A stretch of DNA of 12,078 bases from Phoronis ovalis. Taxonomy: Eukaryota > Phoronida > Phoronidae. Position numbers and translations under genes: made by a program. Positions 1-6,600 of the stretch are shown here, in pieces (position 1 is the first letter of the stretch; every line of letters begins with the position of its first letter). Location of the stretch: NCBI GenBank assembly GCA_028565635.1, contig JAOXYB010047969.1, forward strand, positions 1 through 12,078. The letters are read 5' to 3'. Under the pieces are notes generated by a model, which searched no databases, was not told the origin of the DNA, and was given only the letters and a program-made list of their open reading frames with translations.

Positions 1-508
1 TCTCTCCAACTGACAGCATTCTTGGCTGGGGGTACACTCTCGGAGTTGTTTACAACTCACCGAATGTCTAGTTATGAATGCAATTAACATCAACTTTACC
101 TCTTTATGACATTATAAGCATCTCTGTTGATAGTGTAAGGTCTGCAACTCTCTGTTACCACCACCACCATCTACCTTGTTTAACAATCCATCCATTCTTA
201 TTTATTGGTCATCTTCAATTACCACCATTATTATTACCAACCATTATCACATACACACATGCACAATGACAGCTAGTATAAGGACACTGAACCACTACAC
301 CTAACACCACAAACAACAACAACAATGCTTCCAGCTGTATTTATATGTAATATCAAAACCTTTGCTCACCAACAATAGCACTGTGTCTTACCCTACTAAT
401 TAGTACGACATCATTGTTAGATTATAGTTATTGTTGGTGTAAAGTGAAACATTTTAAGTGTAACTGTTACAGTATTGCATTCTCATAATAGACTGAAATA
501 TATTTTAG
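1..508. other. Upstream intron or flanking DNA of the transporter gene (left edge)
   Basis: No exon is firmly supported here. Bases 160-340 are low-complexity, rich in CCA, ATT and CAA triplets. An 11-nt perfect inverted repeat pairs caccaacaata at 367-377 with tattgttggtg at 429-439. Bases 3-65 read in one frame as a peptide ending YNSPN, faintly like the helix-4 region expected just before the first clear exon, and the phase (0) would fit. However, the only possible donor (GTCTAG at 66) is poor, and joining would omit about five residues usually present before the conserved W. I therefore do not call it an exon. The acceptor of the first clear exon is at 507-508. Confidence 0.6.
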
Positions 509-657
509 TGGATGCCAGATAACAAAGGTCTTGTGAATGGTTTAGTGGTTGCTGGATTTGGTGGTGGTGCGTTTATTTTTGACCAAATACAAACAGCTTA
601 TCTTAATCCAACCAATCTGTCACCCGATGTACCATATAAACCAGACTCCAATGAAAA
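509..657 (+). CDS. Transporter exon a (helix 5)
   Basis: The exon starts after TTTTAG and opens in phase 0 with TGG ATG CCA, giving WMPDNKGLVNG. This is the characteristic end of helix 4 and loop 4-5 of OFA-type carriers. It continues into a glycine-rich helix (VVAGFGGGAFIFD) and the family-like QIQTAY. The ATG is internal, not a start, because the preceding W and the family alignment require upstream exons. The exon ends AATGAAAA before GTGAGT, leaving two bases of a Lys codon (phase 2). Upstream in-frame TAG at 506-508 fixes the acceptor. Confidence 0.9.
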
Positions 658-3600
658 GTGAGTTTGATATTTGCTACAAATTCGAAATATAATTTTTATG
701 CCTATTTTACATAGTACATATACATTGTATGTAATTTTATTTGTCTCACAATAACAGCTTATGATCAACGTCATATTTAGTACGTACATGTTTGTTCCCA
801 AGAGTGTATGTCATGTTGTACCATCAAAAAGACGAAGTGTGACTAGACAATTAGAAGATGGCTTTAACAAGGCCATAGGAGGCTGGGCATATTAAGCTAT
901 GTGACATTTTAGGATGACTTTAAAAAGTGGGTCAAATGCTGAACCGAAACTTCAACATTTTGTATTGTGCTTATAGCACTAATTTGTTTGTTTGTCTCAC
1001 AATAAATGTTTCAGTTTTTGTCCGATCGGTGTTATATATGGTACTGGGTTAAAGCTAGTACAAGAAAAATATATAGTTTCTTACTTTGATCGCTTCCAAG
1101 ATGGCTGATTGGACCATATCTTTTCTCGAGATAGTACATCACAATAAAAGCTTCAGTGTTTATCCGATCAGCATATCCGATATTCGGTACAGGGGCAGTT
1201 ATGGTCAAAGTACATTTTTGATCTGGATTATTTCCAATATGGCCGACTGATGGATATAGCACCGAAATGGCATGTCACACTGTGCCGGTTTTCAGAAAAA
1301 CAAAGTGTTGACTGGGCGCCTTTATGAAGGCCATATGTTGGTGGGCTGATAAGGTTAGATGATATTTTAAAATGACCTTGAAAAGTTTTTTTCAATTTTC
1401 ATTGTGCATAACACTTTGTTTTGCAATAACTCCTTGAGTTTTTATCTGATCAGTGATATACAGTGAAGTACAGAAAGGGTGTAATTTTGACTTTGATCAC
1501 TTCCAAGATGGCCAACTGCTGGCCACATGCTTTTTCAAGATGGTACTTTGGAATAACAGCTTCACTTTGTTGTGGAGTGGGTTCCCCTCAGTTGCTTGAT
1601 TTCAGTACTGTTGTATATTATGACTGCTAGAGGTCATGACCAGTATCATTAGCATTAAACTAGCATGTCGACAACTGCCGTTATTCTTATTATACTGTTA
1701 CGCATAACACACTTTTTATCCAATCAGTTTAATTTTCAGTGAAGTCAAAATGTTGTATATCCTGTAGGAAAATATAGATAAAAGACTTACCCTAAATAAA
1801 GGCAGCTTTATCCATAGAGGTGGAACTTCTGCAAACTGTCACTTACTGGAGGAGCAAGAAATTGTCGCTTCTGTATATTAAGTCAAAGTCAAGTCTAAAC
1901 TCCACCTGAACTGGTTTATATACAATAAACTAACTTCATGAATTACCCTTTAGATGGCACACAAACGTACAAGTGGGATATAATTTTGATTTCAATCACT
2001 GGTGCATTGCTGGTGGCCATGTTTGTTCTTTAGATGCTTCGTCATCGTTGCAATATAACAGCTTCAGGTTTTATCATATCAGCTTAATATTCAGTACAAG
2101 TAATGGTCTGAGTACAGGTCATATCACATGGCATCATTTTCTAGAAAGATAAAGTTGAATGATTCATGAAGACCATAGGTAAGTGAGTGGATTAGGCTAC
2201 GTGACATTTTAGAATGACCTTGAAAAGTGGGTCAAAATACCGATCTGAACCATTTGACATTTTTTGTTGTGCATATATAACACTTTCTTTGTCTCCCAGT
2301 AGCTGCTCCAGTTCTTAATAGATCATATATTTGGTACAGGATAAATACAGGTCAAAGTACAGGTCAGGTATGCTTTGACCTGGATTAAAGATAGCCAACT
2401 GGTGGCCATGTTTATTCTTGTGATGGTCACAATAACAGTTTCATTTTTTTTTTGATCAGCTTAATTTGGTACAGGGTAAGTAATGATCAAAGTAAAGGTC
2501 TGGTACAATTTTAACATGGATTATTTTCAAAATGACTGGAAGGCATATTATTTTGTTTCCCAAATGGTACCTCATTGTGCAGGGCAGCCACGATAAGCTG
2601 AGATGTGCAATGTCTGCCAAAGCAGGCTTCTTGTTTATCATTGAAGACAGACATGATTGGTGATCAGTATTCTGCTTTATCAGTAATTTGTAGGATTTAA
2701 ACTCAGAGATCCCTGAGATATGTGCAGTTTCAGGCATTGCTTGTCAGATTTTGTATTTGTTCACTCATGCATTTACCTCGATCCTCACTAACAGATTTTT
2801 TTGTCGTGTCACAATATTAAATAGAATTCCATTTTGTACACTGTTCTGTCACGCAGCTGGTTCTCACCCAATTTGCAAAAACTGGTGCTTTAAGTGTTGA
2901 GATGGGCTCCTTTATTAAGTTTTGGTGAAAAGTAGCATTTTACAATAGTGACATAAATATATAATTAATTATTATATCATTTAATTAAAGGTGTTAAGAC
3001 ATCAAACCTATTAACAGTTCATATTCAATTTAACTTAACATTCAATTCCAAATGTGTTTTTTTTTAGATACTTCTCTCAAGCTTTAGTTCTAGACAAAGT
3101 TCCTACTTGTTTCTTCATGCTAGGTGGAATATACGCTGCAGTTCAACTGTTTGGATGCTTATTATTATCAAACCCAGATGACGAGGTATCTATCACTCAG
3201 ACACAATTAATATGTTATTTATAAATGTGTTATCATTCCATGTAACCTATGTTCCAGCATTATCATAACCTATGTATTTCAATTTATGTTGTAGGGTGAA
3301 TCAGCACATCTCTTAAGCAGTGAAATCACCGCATCAGATGTAATTGAGACTGGCCAAGAACCAAACACACATGTCAAACAAAAGTATAACCAAAATTTTA
3401 AAAAATATATAAAATAATTATCTAAATGAGAAATGTTATTACAATAGATGTTTTTCACACATGCGCAAAACAATTAATATCCGTTGCTGGAGGCTTTGTA
3501 ATTATAGTAAGTCCCGAAGACATGTACGGTGCTCCTTTTTTTTGCATCAATGCCGCTTGGTGTCGTTTTCGTGCAAAAGTTGGCCTTATGCCATTCGCAT

Positions 3601-6600
3601 ACTACGTGACAGCCAGTTGCACTAGTAGGTGCTCCCTTTTGGGTATACCAGATTTTATTTGAAAATAGTAATTATATGACTAACATAGGCATAATTGCTA
3701 CATAACTATAGTAACGATAATTTTATGACATTCATTCAAGTTCTGTTTTCACTATCAAACTATAGTAAATTACCTTCTGTCTTCTCAAGCTGTTCGCCTA
3801 CTCTTCCATAACAATAGTTACTTGTATTCAACGTTGTCACCCCATATATTTTCCTCAATAGTGGTCCTAAACATAATGTTGTTATAATTTTGTAGTATTC
3901 CATGTATTCGGAGCTTTCTGCCAAGCGAAATGCTAAGAACAAGAGCGTTTTACACATTGTGGTTTACATTTCTTGTGAATGGACTTGGTATTGTCTTTAT
4001 ATCAACACTTTATAAGGTATAGTGTAGCTCATAGTTATATAGAAATGGACGAAATGTAGGATAGTTTCTTCAAACAGACAACACAATCCTAAATAAGCTG
4101 CAATCCAAACAGTTTCTTAAGAATTTCAAATGCTCGCTGCTCCCAATTAAGAGCATGTGAAAACATGATCATCCAGGCGAGCGCCCACAGGATGCAAAGC
4201 AAAACTCGGGGGTCCAGGGTATTCCCCTGGAAATTTAGTAGATATTTGTTGCAATCTGGTGCATTCTGGGACTCTTTTTTGCCAAGACACACTGAGCCAA
4301 TTTTGATCAGCTTTTACACACTGATAAAGTCACATATATATATTAACTGATACCATAAATAGAATACTGGCCTGATAACCCTGATTAAGTCTAGGATTGC
4401 CGATAAAAATCCTGTGGAGACTTATTTCTAATGGAGTCCACTCACCAATGTTGTCAATGTTCTTGTCAAGATGAGCATACACACAGCATTGTCTTTGCTG
4501 ATCTTTACTGCTAAATTCAATCAAGCTCAATAGAATACACAGCAGACAACTTCACAGTTGAGTGTAAACAAAAACAAAGCGTGTTTGTGGGTCACTGTGG
4601 ACACACAGTAAGAACTCTCCTGGGGATACAAGTAAGAGAAAAAACTTGCTGTTCGCTTTTAAGAGGGAAGTAAAAAAGCTGGCTGCTCGCATTTAAGAGT
4701 CAAAGTGGATGCTCGCATGCTTGGACTTAACAGACCACAATGCTCATTTCTCACGACTTCCCCCTAAAGCCCTCAATTTGCTTCATGAATATATCCTCAA
4801 GTTCATTTTTTGCTACTAGATAAAAACAAACAGTTGAAGTTGAGTCAGTATTGACAAAATGCTACAAAATATGCAAAATTGCAACAAAATAATTATCAGC
4901 TGTACTTAATTATTGTTGAATTAATTAAATTTCAGTTATTAGGTAAAAAGGTATAACTTATTTGTATGTGACTGTAAGAATGCGTTTTTATATTTTGTGT
5001 CATACTATACTTATTTAGGAATCATTCTTTTTCCTGGTGCAGTTTGTATCACTATAATGTGTTTTGGTTTGCAAAGGAATTGTTGCATTTGATTGAACAA
5101 TGAACATGACAAAATTTCGCTAAACATATGTTAACAAATATTTTATTGCCCGATAATTTGTATTTCTTGCACTAAAATGGCTGACTTTAAACATAGATAT
5201 ATGGACAGACCTTTATCCAAGATGACCAATTTTTGGCCCTTGTTGGTGCATTTGCTGCTGTATTCAATGCTGGAGGTCGCATCATGTGGGGAACGTTAGC
5301 TGACAAATTTTCCTTCAGAGTAAGCCTTCCCATTTTCAGTATTTATAATTATTTCCTATCATAGTTTTACACTATGGTGTATGTATTTTATCTGCATGAA
5401 CCTTAACTTTGTTATTTTAATCAAAGTTTTGATTGATTCTAATTGCTAAGAGTTTAAATAATTACAACACAATAATTGGCTTGTACTCTTAATATGAGAA
5501 TGCACTTCTTAGCAGGATTTGGATTGTATACTTTCATTTTTTTACCAGCAGGGGCACCAACCTTTGACGGGTTATATAGCAAATAATGGATAAAGTTAAA
5601 AATATAATGTGGTCAATCAATTCCTCCTGTCAATTCTGATGACACCAACACTACATAAATATTGTCCCGCACATTTATTTATCTTGCCCCATGCCCTGTC
5701 AATCACTCCTGTCAATTTCGATCTGGGCACTTGAGTGACTGCAGATGGCCATTAAAGCTACATAGATTGCATGAAGCAATACACAGTTTCACATTACTGA
5801 CACTAGATGATAATCATTCTTAAAAACAAATTAACAGAACTTACAACTTCTACCTATAGAAATATGTATTTTCATATGTAATGGGATTTATTTTCAGACT
5901 GCCATGTTAATCCTGTGTTCTTCTATGATTGTGGTTATGATGACTCTAATAGCAACTAAAACAGCTGGAGAAGCCATGTATTTTATTTGGATATGTTTGA
6001 TATTTTTGGTATTTTCTGGAAATTTCTCTCTTTTCCCGACAGCCACTGCCAAAACCTTTGGACCGAAGTATGTTGGTATAAATTATGGATTAGTTTTTAC
6101 TTCACAAGTAAGTTTAATTATAGAATCTGTACTTCACAGCAAAGCGGTCTTGACTATTATATATAGTATGATGCCTATGAGTATTATCATTTTCCTTTTT
6201 TTATGTAAGATTTATTGCTTACTGTAACATTTTTTACTTTTAGTGAAACATAGTTGAATAGTGGCTCAACTATGCTTTATCTATCATTATTAGGGTTGCT
6301 GAAAGGCAGCAAGCTTATTGGTTTTGTATGACTTGTTTTCTTTGATTTTCTTCTTTCTTCCAATTTTCAGCAAGCTGTATCTTGAAGACTAGCTGTTATA
6401 GCTAGGGACATGTGACATCCCCAGAGTAAGGGCATTGTTGACCTTAATTAATTGTGGTGAAAGATCAAATTTTTAAAATTCCTGAAAATGTTGCAAAATG
6501 ATGGTTTACTTAGGTTGAAATGTGAAATTTATTTTTTTGGCATCTTTTCAATTAATTTACAGGTCTTCCAATATTTACCAAACTATATATCAGATATAGT

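Larger units (their letters stand above)
4017..5196 (+). other. Intron d-e (1.2 kb) with two repeat-family copies
   Basis: The donor is GTATAG and the acceptor ends AACATAG at 5196, a weak polypyrimidine tract for this gene. It contains a GC-rich hairpin repeat at 4176-4290 and fragments of the 'gctccc/ttaagag' family at about 4100-4155 and 4640-4765. Bases 4290-4630 and 4770-5190 show only unremarkable AT-rich sequence. Opposed frames at 4089-4292 (minus) and 4165-4350 (plus) overlap the repeat and are not genes. Confidence 0.82.

Noticed and set aside
78-269. 63-codon + frame with His and Pro runs
   Set aside because: It comes from low-complexity CCA/ATT sequence and has no exon signals.
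512-514. ATG in exon a as a translation start
   Set aside because: It is inside the conserved WMPDNKG motif after the expected helix 4. Starting here would give a carrier lacking its first four helices.
598-801. 67-codon minus-strand frame
   Set aside because: It overlaps the true + strand exon at 509-657 and its intron donor, and the translation looks random.
901-2600. Evenly spaced repeats as a possible CRISPR array or regulatory array
   Set aside because: The units are long, highly diverged and without unique spacers of fixed length, and the setting is an intron of an animal gene.
2456-2737. 93-codon minus-strand frame
   Set aside because: It lies largely in a repeat copy and shows no recognisable domain.
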